64,000 nt of DNA, from positions 3,162,001 to 3,226,000 of the forward strand of contig NZ_JBDFMO010000001.1 of NCBI RefSeq assembly GCF_047238305.1. Reading direction: 5' to 3'. This document shows positions 29,251-38,653 of this stretch, piece by piece. Origin of the DNA: Ferdinandcohnia sp047238305 (GTDB taxonomy: Bacteria; Bacillota; Bacilli; Bacillales; Bacillaceae_L). Position 1 is the stretch's first letter. Every line of letters starts with the position of its first letter. The translations under genes were made by a program, and so were the position numbers. The notes beneath the pieces are model-generated. The model was not told the origin of the DNA, did not search any database, and saw only the letters and a program-made list of their open reading frames with translations.

Positions 29251-30078
29251 ATGGAAAATAACATTTTAGAAACGTTAAAAAACCTAAATTTTACTGAATA
29301 TGAAGCGAAAGCATATCTTACCTTGTTGGAAGACTCACCCTTAACTGGCTATGCAGTAGCAAAAAACTCTGGTGTTCCACGTTCAAAAATCTATGAAGTT
29401 TTGGATAGTCTCACTTTAAGGGGGGATATCCTGATTAGTCCTGGAAATACAGCACAGTATATACCTGTTCCTGCAAAGGAGCTAATAAAAAACCGCCGAA
29501 TCAAAGCAGAAGAGAATTTTGAAAGAGCAGAAAAATCATTAGCGGAATTTGAACATTCTACAAATGACCGTGAAAATATTTGGAATATCATGGGACGTAA
29601 TGAAATACTTGATAAGGTGAAAGATTGTATAGGATCAGCTAACAAACGAATTCTCTTGGAGGTTTGGAAAGAGGAATTTGAAGAATTAGAGGCTGAACTA
29701 AGACAGGCGGCAAAACGAGGAGTCAACGTAACAATTATTGCATATGGGGAAATTAGCTCTGATTTTGCGAATGTTTACCTCCATTATATGGGTGATAAAA
29801 TTACTGAAGAGTATGGTGGACGATGGCTTGTTATGAGTGGAGATGATTCAGAAGTCGTAGCAGGTATTGTATCGCTGGATAAAGATAGCCGCGCAGCATG
29901 GTCAAGGCATGTAGGATTAGTGATGCCAATTACAGAAGTCATGATTCATGATTTATATATAATGGAAATGATGGAGGAACATAGAGAAGTTTTAGAGGAA
30001 AGCTTTGGGAAAAACCTCATTAATTTACGTCGCAAATTTTCCATTCATCCAGATTTTAAAAAACATTATATGAAATAG
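29251..30078 (+). CDS. TrmB-family transcriptional regulator
   Basis: 275-aa regulator. The N-terminal winged helix (LNFTEYEAKAYLTLL, then SGVPRSKIYEVLDSLTLRG) is typical TrmB, followed by a short coiled coil (about 75-105) and a PLD-like effector domain (about 110-240) of the kind that binds sugars or other small ligands. TTGGAGGG lies before the ATG. It is divergent from the LysE exporter with operator repeats near both starts, which suggests autoregulation plus control of export. The ligand cannot be deduced. Confidence 0.88.
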   Translation: MENNILETLKNLNFTEYEAKAYLTLLEDSPLTGYAVAKNSGVPRSKIYEVLDSLTLRGDILISPGNTAQYIPVPAKELIKNRRIKAEENFERAEKSLAEFEHSTNDRENIWNIMGRNEILDKVKDCIGSANKRILLEVWKEEFEELEAELRQAAKRGVNVTIIAYGEISSDFANVYLHYMGDKITEEYGGRWLVMSGDDSEVVAGIVSLDKDSRAAWSRHVGLVMPITEVMIHDLYIMEMMEEHREVLEESFGKNLINLRRKFSIHPDFKKHYMK

Positions 30079-30112
30079 GCTTAAACTATTCTTGTCGGTT
30101 CTTGAAACGTAT

Positions 30113-30158
30113 AACACTCACGAATGTTGATTATTCAATGTTTGTGGGTGTTTTTTGT
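30113..30158 (+). terminator. terminator of the TrmB gene
   Basis: AACACTCAC/GTGGGTGTT outer stem (one G-U pair), T6. Confidence 0.75.
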
Positions 30159-30307
30159 TTTTGTAAGGTTATAAATGAAGATTATCTAGATTGTGGTGTC
30201 TAAATATAACTTTCATATTACCAACTCCTAACAACAACTATTATCTTGTATATTTTTAAAATAGTTAGAATATAATCAATTGACATATAAACAAGGGGAG
30301 TGTGAAA

Positions 30308-31627
30308 ATGGGAGTTGTAACTAGATTTTTTGTCCGACTCGTTCAGCGTTTTCTACCAGATGCCTTTATCTTTGCGATCATTCTTACTTTCTTAGTGTTT
30401 GTATTGGGGATCTTGTTTACAGAAAGTGGACCCGTTCAGATGGTTTCGCATTGGGGGACAGGATTTTGGGATTTACTTGCTTTTACCATGCAAATGTCTC
30501 TGGTCGTTGTAACCGGGTATGTGTTAGCCAACGCACCCGTCATTAAGAATTTCTTAGCTCGATTAAGTAAATTGGCTAAAACGCCTGCGCATGCAGTCAT
30601 GCTAGTAACGTTCGTGTCGGCAATCGCTTGTTTAATTAATTATGGATTTGGACTAGTAGTGGGAGCGCTATTTGCAATTCATGTGGCCAGGCAAGTACCA
30701 TCTGCAGATTTTCGTATTTTAGTAGCAGGGGCCTATAGTGGATTTTTAGTTTGGCATGGCGGATTTTCAGCGTCCATTCCTTTGACAGTAGCAACCTCTG
30801 GCCATTTTTTAGAAGAAAAAATGGGTGTCATTCCGGTTAGTGAAACCCTTTTTAGTCCTTCTAATCTATTTATTGTGGCAGTTCTTGTACTAACACTGCC
30901 AATATTTAATAGGTTTTTGATGAAAAGTGGCAATACACTTTACCAAGATCGCTCCGGTTGGGTGATCCCAGAAGAAACGGTTTCAAAAGAAGTGAAAAAC
31001 CCATCGACACCAGCGGAAAAAATTGAAAACAGTGTGATCGTTTCGATGTTAATTGGGATCATGGGGCTGGGCTTTATCGTGTATCATTTTGTTACAAAAG
31101 GCTTCGATTTAAATATTAATATTGTAAACTTTATTTTCTTATTCTTAGGTATCCTGTTGCATAAAACACCGAAACAGTTCTTAGACACAGTCACGAACGG
31201 AGTGAAAAATGCAGGGGGTATTATCATCCAGTTCCCGTTCTATGCTGGGATTATGGGAATGGTTACATTATCAGGACTTTCTCAAGAAATTGCTTTATGG
31301 TTTGTCTCATTTGCAAATGCTCAAACGCTGCCATTCTTTTCGTTTCTCAGTGGGGGGCTGATCAACGTATTTGTACCATCCGGTGGGGGTCAATGGGCCG
31401 TTCAAGGTCCGATTATGATCGAAGCAGCATCGAAGATTAATGCAGACCTCGCGCAAACGGCTGTTGGTGTTGCATGGGGCGATGCCTGGACTAATATGAT
31501 TCAACCATTCTGGGCCTTGCCTGCCTTAGCGATTGCAGGTTTACATATTCGCGATATCATGGGGTTCTGTGTCATGATCCTACTTTATAGCTTTATTCCG
31601 ATTACGATTGGTCTTTTACTGTTTTAA
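30308..31627 (+). CDS. short-chain fatty-acid transporter (AtoE/TIGR00366 family)
   Basis: 439-aa polytopic membrane protein with about ten to twelve helices. Landmarks are VQRFLPDAFIFAIILT at the start, NYGFGLVVGALFA, WHGGFSASIPLTVAT and the C-terminal NVFVPSGGGQWAVQGP. This is the AtoE-type family that takes up short-chain fatty acids such as butyrate or acetoacetate. The start is ATG 30308, with AAGGGGAG 7 nt upstream; a GTG at 30302 is too close to that site. No ato genes are next to it, so the substrate is uncertain. Confidence 0.85.
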   Translation: MGVVTRFFVRLVQRFLPDAFIFAIILTFLVFVLGILFTESGPVQMVSHWGTGFWDLLAFTMQMSLVVVTGYVLANAPVIKNFLARLSKLAKTPAHAVMLVTFVSAIACLINYGFGLVVGALFAIHVARQVPSADFRILVAGAYSGFLVWHGGFSASIPLTVATSGHFLEEKMGVIPVSETLFSPSNLFIVAVLVLTLPIFNRFLMKSGNTLYQDRSGWVIPEETVSKEVKNPSTPAEKIENSVIVSMLIGIMGLGFIVYHFVTKGFDLNINIVNFIFLFLGILLHKTPKQFLDTVTNGVKNAGGIIIQFPFYAGIMGMVTLSGLSQEIALWFVSFANAQTLPFFSFLSGGLINVFVPSGGGQWAVQGPIMIEAASKINADLAQTAVGVAWGDAWTNMIQPFWALPALAIAGLHIRDIMGFCVMILLYSFIPITIGLLLF

Positions 31628-31634
31628 GGGTAGA

Positions 31635-31668
31635 GGCAAGCGGGCTGAGCCGTTTGCCTTTCTTTCTG
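31635..31668 (+). terminator. terminator of the fatty-acid transporter gene
   Basis: GGCAAGCGG/CCGTTTGCC, 6-nt loop, T-rich tail. Confidence 0.85.
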
Positions 31669-31723
31669 TAAAAGAACAGGCTTTAACGAACCTTAAAAAA
31701 ATAGCTATAAGGGGGAACTTTTT

Positions 31724-32131
31724 ATGAAAACAATAGCTGGTAAGTTACTTTTAACAATTGCATTTGTTTTTGTCTTAACTGGATGTTCATCCACTATAAC
31801 CCCACCTTTAAAAGGGGCCTATCAAAGTGAGCATGTGGAAGGATATATTGTTCAGATGTCATTTCAACCAGAGGAAAAAAGATTTGTTGAATACATTGAT
31901 AACAGGGAAGTCGATAAAGGAACGTATGAAGAATTGGATAATGATGTGTACAAAATTCACGGTGATATCCAAGAATTTGACATTAAATTAAAGAAGGATA
32001 ACTCTTTTGATTTGATCGTCAAAAAGATAAATGAGGGTAAACCAATCAAATTGAAAAATATCGACGTCACCCCATTCTATATTGGTACAGAATTTGATGA
32101 TGTCGATGAATACAAGGCTTTAGTAGAATGA
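31724..32131 (+). CDS. small lipoprotein, hypothetical
   Basis: 135-aa exported lipoprotein with hydrophobic signal (residues 4-18) and lipobox LTGC with Cys21. The mature part is hydrophilic and lacks recognised motifs; a Tyr/Glu/Lys-rich beta-type pattern suggests a small beta-barrel-like fold, which is a guess. AAGGGGGAA lies upstream of ATG. It sits between two terminator-bounded units, and its own terminator is not obvious. Confidence 0.75.
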   Translation: MKTIAGKLLLTIAFVFVLTGCSSTITPPLKGAYQSEHVEGYIVQMSFQPEEKRFVEYIDNREVDKGTYEELDNDVYKIHGDIQEFDIKLKKDNSFDLIVKKINEGKPIKLKNIDVTPFYIGTEFDDVDEYKALVE

Positions 32132-32193
32132 AGATCTGCCAAAGGACCTTTTTCCCCTTTTATTTTTAAATAGCAACAGGATGAGAAAAAGGG

Positions 32194-33102
32194 CTACAAC
32201 CTAAACTCCTTTTGCAAGTTTTTGGGAGACAGATTATATTCTTTTTTAAAGAGCCGATAAAAACTTGAGTAATCTTGAAACCCACATTTAGTGGCAATTT
32301 CCTCGATAGAGAACTCATTTTCCTTAATTAAGGCAACGGCGGTTGCAAGTCGTTTCAATAATACATATCGATAAAAGGGCACCTTCATGTGGTTCTTAAA
32401 ATAATGAGAAAAATAATATTTGTTTAAATGAAAATGACTGGATATGTTGTCTAAATTCATTTGTGGGTCTGTCAAATGTTTTTCAATGTATTCGATAATG
32501 GAATGTAAACGTTGGTCGGCATCACTGCTTAGACTACTTGTTGGCTTACTACTGGCTGGGTTTAGGATAATTTCGATCGCACGAAATAATAGAAAATGTA
32601 AAGCGAAAGAATAAGGATCGCGATTGCCTTTTATACGATTACTTATTTCTTGAAAGAGCGAAAGAATTTCCATTAAATTTTCCGAGTGGAGATGAACGAC
32701 ATAAGAACCCTGAGTTTTATGATAAATGATGCTATCACTCATCGAGGGAGAAATCGATAAAAATTCAGCCAATAAGGATTCACTAATGGTCGTTACGATT
32801 CTCTCATAGTTGTCAAAATCGCTTACTTCTGCCTTATGTACCGCATATGAGGGAATGATGACAACATCCCCTTTTGTTAGTGAATACATTCGTCCTTCAC
32901 AATAAAATTCACATTCACCCCCTAAAAACACGAGTACCTCCATCGCGTCGTGACTATGCAAGCGGAATAAAGGTTCGATTTCGGAATAATTCTCTGAAGA
33001 TTTGTCAGGCTTTCTGCCCCAATCATGTGATTGATATTGTTTGCTCCAATAATAAACTTCGAAATTCTCATTCAATACTGGCATAAACGTAGATTCTTTC
33101 AT
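32194..33102 (-). CDS. AraC-family regulator with cupin sensor
   Basis: 302-aa regulator. An N-terminal cupin domain (about 40-115: HSHDAMEVLVFLGGECEF, KGDVVIIPSYAVHKAE) probably binds a sugar, and the C-terminal AraC DNA-binding domain (about 205-302) carries both helix-turn-helix units (LDNISSHFHLNKYYFSHYFK and IEEIATKCGFQDYSSFYRLFKKEY). AAAAGGAG lies before the ATG. Divergent from the GH3 glycosidase, which is its likely target. The C-terminus LSPKNLQKEF fits the family's LSPxxYR end. Confidence 0.9.
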   Translation of the reverse strand: MKESTFMPVLNENFEVYYWSKQYQSHDWGRKPDKSSENYSEIEPLFRLHSHDAMEVLVFLGGECEFYCEGRMYSLTKGDVVIIPSYAVHKAEVSDFDNYERIVTTISESLLAEFLSISPSMSDSIIYHKTQGSYVVHLHSENLMEILSLFQEISNRIKGNRDPYSFALHFLLFRAIEIILNPASSKPTSSLSSDADQRLHSIIEYIEKHLTDPQMNLDNISSHFHLNKYYFSHYFKNHMKVPFYRYVLLKRLATAVALIKENEFSIEEIATKCGFQDYSSFYRLFKKEYNLSPKNLQKEFRL

Positions 33103-33419
33103 AAACTGCTCCTTTTATTAAAGGTAAAAAAGTATAAAACTCATACGTTTTTGTAATTTTTGTATAGCAAGAAATACAATATTTTAAGCAAAAATAACAA
33201 TTTATTTCATAAAATTCATTGATATTATATCATTATAATCTAATGAAATAAAGACTCGAGGTAATGAAAACCCTATCTTGAGGAAAAGTATGAAAATGAA
33301 AGCCTTGTCTTTTTAATGTATAGGAGATTTACTTCACATTTAGTTGAGTGGGTTTCTAGCAATATCAATGGTTTAAACACTATAGAAATTGAAATAATAA
33401 TCCTTTAGGAGGAACTTAC
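33103..33419. other. A/T-rich divergent control region (AraC regulator / GH3)
   Basis: 317 bp without a gene, very A/T-rich. Short dyads GATATTATATC (about 33220) and CATTATAATCTAATG (about 33232) are visible, but no convincing -35/-10 pair or catabolite-repression site was found by eye. Confidence 0.4.
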
Positions 33420-35534
33420 ATGCAAAAACAACCTGATTTACAAGTTAGAACGAAAAAGCTTATTGAACAGGATGGTTTGAAATTTAAAGATTTAAATAAT
33501 AATGGGAAGCTTGATCCTTATGAAGATTGGCGCTTAAGCCCAGAAGAACGTGCAAAAAATCTGGTTTCTTTGATGAGTATCGATGAAAAAATTGGAATGA
33601 TGCTGATTAATTCAAGGAAAATGGGACTTGCCCAGGAAGATAAGAGCAAGACCAGCCATGAAGGCCTCTTAGATGAAAGTATTATCGAAAAAGGCGAAAC
33701 GATTTTTGCAACTAGCAAAGTTTACGGAACCACTCATACGATAGCAAACAGGCACCTACGTCATTTTATTTTACGAGATAACTTTACTCCTGCTGAAATG
33801 GCGGAATGGGTTAACGCAATGAATGAAGTAGCTGAAGGAACACGCTTAGGGATTCCCGTTATCATTGCATCAAACTCCAGAAATGAAAATGGAGAAGCAG
33901 TATTCGGAATGAATGATGCCATTGGTATCTTCTCTACATGGCCAGGAACGCTAGGATTAGCAGCGGCGGCAAAAGGGGATATCCAAAATGGCGGTGATGC
34001 TTCCCTTATTAGTGAGTTTGCAAGCATTGCCCGTAAAGAATGGAATGCGACTGGTTTAAGAAAAGGGTATATGTATATGGCAGATGTGGTGACAGATCCG
34101 AGATGGCAACGTACGTATGGAACATTCGGAGAAGACCCAGAGTTTATTGCTGACGTAATCGGTCGTATCATTGACGAATTCCAAGGTGAAACCATAGGAA
34201 AAGATAGCATTGCGATGACAACGAAGCACTTCCCTGGTGGGGGAGCGAGAGAAAATGGCTTTGACCCTCACTATGAAGAAGGGAAATGGAACCTGTACCC
34301 AACTCCAGGTAGCTTAGAAAAATATCATTTACCACCATTTAGAGCAGCTGCGGAACATGGAACATCTTCTATCATGCCGTACTACTCCATTCCAAGTATT
34401 AAGAAGAGTGTTGTTCAAGAGTTTGAAGGGGAAGAGATTCCGTTTGAAGAGGTTGGATTTACATTTAACCGTTATTTCATCGACCATATCCTTCGTGGAA
34501 AGCTCGGTTTCAAGGGCTATGTAAATAGTGATAGTGGAATTGTAAATAACATGAGCTGGGGAATGGAAAACAGTAGTGAAGCAGAACGCTTTGCGAAAGC
34601 GATTAATGCGGGTACCGATTTGGTTGCTGATACAAATGACATCGAAAATTTAAAACTGGCCATTAGTAAAGGCTGGATCAGCGAAAAACGAATCGATGAA
34701 TCAAATGTACGACTCTTAACTGAAATGTTCGCTTTAGGTCTATTTGATGACCGCACGTACAATGATCCAGAAAAGGCAACTGAGGTTGTAAGCACAAAAT
34801 CGCATTGGGAAGCTGCATACGAAGCGCACAAAAAATCAGTGACCGTACTGAAAAATTCAAACGGTACTTTGCCACTTACAGCGGACAAGCTAGATGGTAA
34901 AAAGGTCTATATTGAAGTTTTCCATAAGGAGCAGGAAAGAGTGACTTCGTATACAGAAAAAGCTAGAAAAGAAGCGAAAGAACTCGGACTGTTCACGTTA
35001 ACAGATAACTATGAAGAAGCGGATGCAGCGATTCTATTCCTACATCCAAAATCCGGTTCTTACTTTAATGCCACACCAGGATTACTCGAGCTTGAAATAT
35101 GTGAGGATAAAGTAAATTCAGCAATCGATGGAGCATTATATCAAGAGACCACTTTAAGTGGATTAGACCATCTAAAAGAAATCGCGGACAGCGTTCATAG
35201 CCGCGGTGGTAAAGTTGTAATGAGTGTAAATATTATTCTTCCGTGGATTTTAGGAAATGTAGAACCAATGGCTGACGCTTTGATTGCGGGTTATGATACA
35301 TTCCATAATGCACAGCTTGAAGTAATTGCAGGAAAACATAAGCCAACTGGTGTCTTACCAATAACCTTACCGGCAAGTGAAGAAGTAATTGCTGTTTACC
35401 AAAATGGAGATTGCGTATCACCTAATGATGTACCGGGTTATGATAAAGACAAATACATGCCAGCAGGAATGAGCTATGCCTATAAAGACAGTGACGGCAA
35501 TGTCTATAAACTTGGCCATGGATTAAAGTATTAA
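33420..35534 (+). CDS. glycoside hydrolase family 3 (beta-glucosidase-like)
   Basis: 704-aa GH3 enzyme. The TIM-barrel domain has the substrate-binding KHFPGGG (about residue 270) and the nucleophile Asp in YVNSDSG (about 370). The second alpha/beta domain follows from about 460 (KSVTVLKNSNGTLPL). There is no signal peptide, so it should act on imported oligosaccharides in the cytosol. An EF-hand-like loop DLNNNGKLDPYEDW lies near the N-terminus (about 22-35), as in some large GH3 enzymes. TAGGAGG lies before ATG. It is divergent from an AraC regulator and has its own terminator. Exact substrate unknown. Confidence 0.9.
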   Translation: MQKQPDLQVRTKKLIEQDGLKFKDLNNNGKLDPYEDWRLSPEERAKNLVSLMSIDEKIGMMLINSRKMGLAQEDKSKTSHEGLLDESIIEKGETIFATSKVYGTTHTIANRHLRHFILRDNFTPAEMAEWVNAMNEVAEGTRLGIPVIIASNSRNENGEAVFGMNDAIGIFSTWPGTLGLAAAAKGDIQNGGDASLISEFASIARKEWNATGLRKGYMYMADVVTDPRWQRTYGTFGEDPEFIADVIGRIIDEFQGETIGKDSIAMTTKHFPGGGARENGFDPHYEEGKWNLYPTPGSLEKYHLPPFRAAAEHGTSSIMPYYSIPSIKKSVVQEFEGEEIPFEEVGFTFNRYFIDHILRGKLGFKGYVNSDSGIVNNMSWGMENSSEAERFAKAINAGTDLVADTNDIENLKLAISKGWISEKRIDESNVRLLTEMFALGLFDDRTYNDPEKATEVVSTKSHWEAAYEAHKKSVTVLKNSNGTLPLTADKLDGKKVYIEVFHKEQERVTSYTEKARKEAKELGLFTLTDNYEEADAAILFLHPKSGSYFNATPGLLELEICEDKVNSAIDGALYQETTLSGLDHLKEIADSVHSRGGKVVMSVNIILPWILGNVEPMADALIAGYDTFHNAQLEVIAGKHKPTGVLPITLPASEEVIAVYQNGDCVSPNDVPGYDKDKYMPAGMSYAYKDSDGNVYKLGHGLKY

Positions 35535-35544
35535 TGATAAAAAG

Positions 35545-35577
35545 AAAAATCACAGGTGAGAAGCCTGTGATTTTTTT
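35545..35577 (+). terminator. GH3 terminator, cassette copy 1
   Basis: AAAAATCACAGG/CCTGTGATTTTT, 7-nt loop, long T run. The same hairpin recurs at 40542 and, with a different loop, at 36496. Confidence 0.9.
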
Positions 35578-35640
35578 TGTTGAAGGGATAAGGTGATTAT
35601 GGTGGGGATTCTCCTCAAGAAACGGATGACCGTCCATATT
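35578..35640. repeat. tail of the terminator cassette, copy 1
   Basis: About 60 bp (GAAGGGAT..ATGGTG..ATTCTC..GGATGACC) homologous to 40574-40635, downstream of an identical hairpin. Confidence 0.7.
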
Positions 35641-35736
35641 CTAAAGAATTGATAAGAATAAAGGACAGCCCGTCGACAGATAATAGTTGTGGATTGGACT
35701 GCTTACTATATTTTTGTTAAATTGGAGGAATACATA

Positions 35737-36480
35737 ATGGCTAAGTTAGACGGTAAAGTAGCAATCATTACAGGTGCAGCACAAGGTATGGGGGCTATGC
35801 ATGCTCGTAAATTTGTGGAAGAAGGAGCAAAAGTAGCAATTACTGACCTTAACATGGAGGGTGCCCAAAAACTAGCAGATGAATTAGGAGAAAACGCAAT
35901 CGCTCTTAAATTAGATGTTGCTAGTGAAGAGAATTGGATAGAAGTCGTAGCAAAAACAGAAGAATCATTTGGTCCTATCAATGTGTTAGTAAACAACGCA
36001 GGGATTGGGATCTTCAAAACATTAGAAGAACTAACTGTAAAAGACTTTGAATTAACATTTAAAGTAGATGAGCTTGGAGTATTCTTAGGAATGCAAAAAG
36101 TAGTACCTTCCATGAAAAAAGCTGGTGTAGGTTCCATTGTTAATATCTCATCTGTAGATGGTTTGGTAAGTGCACCAACGGCTATTGCTTATAGTGCTTC
36201 TAAACATGCTGTTACCGGTATGACAAAAGGTGCAGCTGCTGAACTTGGGCAGCATAACATCCGTGTAAATTCTGTGCATCCGGGAATTATCAAAACGCCT
36301 ATGGCTGATCAACCAGATGTAGAAGAATATCTAAAGCAACTTGAACAAGACATTCCACTAAGAAGAAGAGCAGAAGTAGAGGAAGTTTCTAATTTAGTTG
36401 TATACCTCGCTTCGGATGATTCTAGCTATTCAACAGGAGCTCAATTTGTCGTAGATGGTGGAATGATTTCTGACCTATAA
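35737..36480 (+). CDS. short-chain dehydrogenase/reductase
   Basis: 247-aa classical SDR, NAD(P)-dependent. Cofactor motif TGAAQGMG (about 12-19), structural NNAG (about 86), catalytic Ser in NISSVDG and YSASK (Tyr/Lys near 152/156) are all present, and the C-terminus GAQFVVDGGM is typical. An Asp at the end of beta-2 (ITDLNMEG) favours NAD over NADP. It resembles 3-alpha/20-beta-hydroxysteroid-type dehydrogenases, but the substrate is open. The start is ATG 35737 after TTGGAGGAA; the upstream ATG at 35689 lacks a site. Confidence 0.9.
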   Translation: MAKLDGKVAIITGAAQGMGAMHARKFVEEGAKVAITDLNMEGAQKLADELGENAIALKLDVASEENWIEVVAKTEESFGPINVLVNNAGIGIFKTLEELTVKDFELTFKVDELGVFLGMQKVVPSMKKAGVGSIVNISSVDGLVSAPTAIAYSASKHAVTGMTKGAAAELGQHNIRVNSVHPGIIKTPMADQPDVEEYLKQLEQDIPLRRRAEVEEVSNLVVYLASDDSSYSTGAQFVVDGGMISDL

Positions 36481-36495
36481 TCGAAATGTTTAGTG

Positions 36496-36532
36496 AAAAT
36501 CACAGGTGATCGATCGAGACCTGTGATTTTTT
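36496..36532 (+). terminator. SDR terminator, cassette copy 3
   Basis: AAAATCACAGG/CCTGTGATTTT stem as in the two other copies but with a 13-nt loop containing ATCGATCGA; T6. Confidence 0.9.
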
Positions 36533-36651
36533 GTTTTGGAAAAAGGATGAGACAGTTATACGCCATAGCTTCGTTGAAAGAGGTTTTTTGGATTTTAAGT
36601 CGAAAAGGAAACAAGTTATAATAATGATATGTAAAATAATGGAGGTGTCAT

Positions 36652-36981
36652 ATGGCGACAATAGAGGACTTTTTGAAATTAGATATACGGATTGGGACTA
36701 TTGTAAAAGCAGAGCTTTTTCCAGAAGCACTGATCCCAGCAATAAAATTAGAAATTGATTTTGGGGAGATTGGCATTAAACAATCTTCTGCACAAATAAC
36801 ACGAAGATATACGCCTGAACAACTTATTGGAAGTCAAGTGGTGGCCGTAGTAAACTTTCCTCCAAGGCGTATTGCAGGTTTTAAGTCTGAGGTTTTAGTA
36901 ATTGGAGGTGTTCCAGAAGAGGGAGATGTGGTACTTTTAAGACCAGATGAATCTATTAAAAATGGAACACCAATAGCATAG
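36652..36981 (+). CDS. csaA: CsaA-type tRNA-binding chaperone
   Basis: 109-aa OB-fold protein of the CsaA family, a homodimeric export-related chaperone with a tRNA-binding (EMAP/MetRS C-terminal-like) fold. Signature parts: LDIRIGTIVKAE at residues 9-20, KQSSAQITRRYTPEQLIG and VVNFPPRRIAGFKSEVLVIG. The length equals B. subtilis CsaA. GGAGGTGT lies 6 nt before ATG. Monocistronic. No obvious terminator follows. Confidence 0.93.
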   Translation: MATIEDFLKLDIRIGTIVKAELFPEALIPAIKLEIDFGEIGIKQSSAQITRRYTPEQLIGSQVVAVVNFPPRRIAGFKSEVLVIGGVPEEGDVVLLRPDESIKNGTPIA

Positions 36982-37090
36982 AAAACTTCAATGTAACCTA
37001 ATTGTTATGAGATTATCTATACTAACAAATCATTTTTTAAAATAATACGTCACTTTTATTGATCCGTAATAGTATAGATGATGTTGTTAA

Positions 37091-37117
37091 ATGGGGACAG
37101 TCCCTTTGGTCTGCCCC
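37091..37117. repeat. GGGACA dispersed repeat, diverged copy
   Basis: GGGGACAG...CTGCCCC inverted repeat around GTCCC, directly after the stop of the minus-strand RDD gene. Confidence 0.55.
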
Positions 37118-37540
37118 TTAATTTCTTTCGGGTGGATTATAGGTTACACATGTGCCGGCAACAAAGTCATGGATTGCTCTTTTGTCTTCTCGGACAGCCA
37201 CCATTACTACACTTACAATGAATCCGATTCCTAACGTCAAGGCGTAAAATAGCCCTGCTACTACAATCCGAAGTAGCATATTCCCAATATGTAATTTTTC
37301 ACCATCAACCCTCGCTATTCGAATCCCACATAGTCTTTTTCCAACTGTATACCCGTACCAAAAGAGTGGTAGGCTAAGAGCATATAAGAATTCTAGAAGG
37401 CCAGATTGCCAAGAATCATTATCTACAGGAAAATTAAAAATGAGTGAAAATAGAAAAACAATCAAAAAAATGACAATACCATCAATAAGCGAAGCACCGA
37501 AACGAATCCAAAATCCAGCTGGTTCAAAAACACTATGCAT
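37118..37540 (-). CDS. RDD-family membrane protein
   Basis: 140-aa membrane protein with three to four helices and the RDD hallmarks: AGFWIRFGASLIDG near the N-terminus (Arg13/Asp20), GYTVGKRLCGIRI in the middle and DFVAGTCV near the end. The function is poorly defined; some RDD proteins act in Na+/H+ exchange and osmotic stress. TGGGGTG lies before the ATG. The gene stands alone, convergent with csaA. Confidence 0.85.
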   Translation of the reverse strand: MHSVFEPAGFWIRFGASLIDGIVIFLIVFLFSLIFNFPVDNDSWQSGLLEFLYALSLPLFWYGYTVGKRLCGIRIARVDGEKLHIGNMLLRIVVAGLFYALTLGIGFIVSVVMVAVREDKRAIHDFVAGTCVTYNPPERN

Positions 37541-37787
37541 GTAAACACCCCATATAGATTGTATTCATCAAAGATGGTTTTTATTTTTGTTAACCTTATT
37601 TTACCACTATCTGGTGATGGTCATAAGAATGAAATCAATTAATAAGACATTAGGACTATGGTAGGGTTCTTTTGGGTTTTATAAGGTGAAAGTGGCGAAA
37701 GATTTATATGAACGAAGTATCAGTTGTTTTTTGAGAATTATCGATTTATGTCGATCATTTCATGTCACATATTTTTCAATTGTTTGA

Positions 37788-37793
37788 TATAAT
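37788..37793 (+). promoter_or_regulatory. nrtR extended -10 element
   Basis: TTGATATAAT (TGN plus TATAAT). The transcription start should fall just before the palindrome at 37803. Confidence 0.5.
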
Positions 37794-37802
37794 ACTAATA
37801 AC

Positions 37803-37821
37803 AATTAACAAAATGTTAATT
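37803..37821. promoter_or_regulatory. NrtR operator 1
   Basis: AATTAACA-AAA-TGTTAATT, a perfect 8-bp dyad, overlapping the predicted transcription start of nrtR. Confidence 0.75.
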
Positions 37822-37852
37822 AAAAGACGAGTGAATTAGAGGTGACCAAGAG

Positions 37853-38635
37853 ATGAGTGAGGATTTGTTAAGTTATGATGTGAGTAAATATCGGACTCCT
37901 GATGGATATACAAGTGATATTGCTGTTTTTACAATTATTTCAACGAAAGTGGGGCCTTATAAGCCACCAGAAAAAACGTTAAACATTATGTTGATTAAAC
38001 GAGCGGAGAAAACAATAGATAGTGAGCCTAATATTGAAGGCGGAAAATGGGCGTTGCCTGGTGGGTTTATTAAACCAGAGGAAACGGCATATGATGCAGC
38101 TGTTCGCGAATTAAGAGAAGAAACGGGTGTAGAAGGGGTAAAGGTTAAGAACTTTGGCGTATACGACAAATTGGGTCGTGATAAGCGGGGATGGATTATT
38201 TCGAATGCTCATTATGCGATCGTTCCAGAAAATGAATTAGTGGGAAGGAGAGCAGCAACTGACGCAGACGAAGTAGCGTTATTCTCGATGGATGAAGTGT
38301 TTAAGCTTGACCTTGCGTTTGATCACAAGGCAATTATCGATGATGCGTTATGGTTCATCAAAAAGGATATGTCTTTAACAACGCTAGCAAAAAACTTTTT
38401 ACCTAAAGAATTTGTCTTGTCTGAGCTGCAAGGTGTATTGCTAACAGTAATGGATGAGCCTTGGTTAAAACTGGACTCTCAATTTTTTAGAAAGGCTCCA
38501 ACGCTGCCGTTTATTGAAAAAGTCGTGAGGGATGGAGAACCTCAGAAAACAAATCGTTGGTCGAAAAATAAAGCTCAGCTTTATCGATTTAATGATTTTG
38601 ATCCGTATGTATCGATCTATAATGCCAAATATTAA
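37853..38635 (+). CDS. nrtR: NrtR-type NUDIX transcriptional regulator of NAD metabolism
   Basis: 260-aa two-domain protein: an N-terminal ADP-ribose-pyrophosphatase-like NUDIX domain (about 20-155; box GGFIKPEETAYDAAVRELREE region complete) and a C-terminal winged helix (about 175-245: LPKEFVLSELQGVLLTVM, FRKAPTLPFI). This is the NrtR architecture, a repressor sensing NAD metabolites such as ADP-ribose. Matching palindromes lie before this gene and before pnuC, and pnuC-nadR follows. The complete NUDIX box means hydrolase activity is also possible. AGGTGACC lies upstream of the ATG. Confidence 0.88.
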   Translation: MSEDLLSYDVSKYRTPDGYTSDIAVFTIISTKVGPYKPPEKTLNIMLIKRAEKTIDSEPNIEGGKWALPGGFIKPEETAYDAAVRELREETGVEGVKVKNFGVYDKLGRDKRGWIISNAHYAIVPENELVGRRAATDADEVALFSMDEVFKLDLAFDHKAIIDDALWFIKKDMSLTTLAKNFLPKEFVLSELQGVLLTVMDEPWLKLDSQFFRKAPTLPFIEKVVRDGEPQKTNRWSKNKAQLYRFNDFDPYVSIYNAKY

Positions 38636-38653
38636 AATTTTTTTCTGCATTAT

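Noticed and set aside
36531..36758. 75-codon frame overlapping the csaA start
   Set aside because: It runs out of the terminator region into csaA in another frame and lacks a ribosome binding site.
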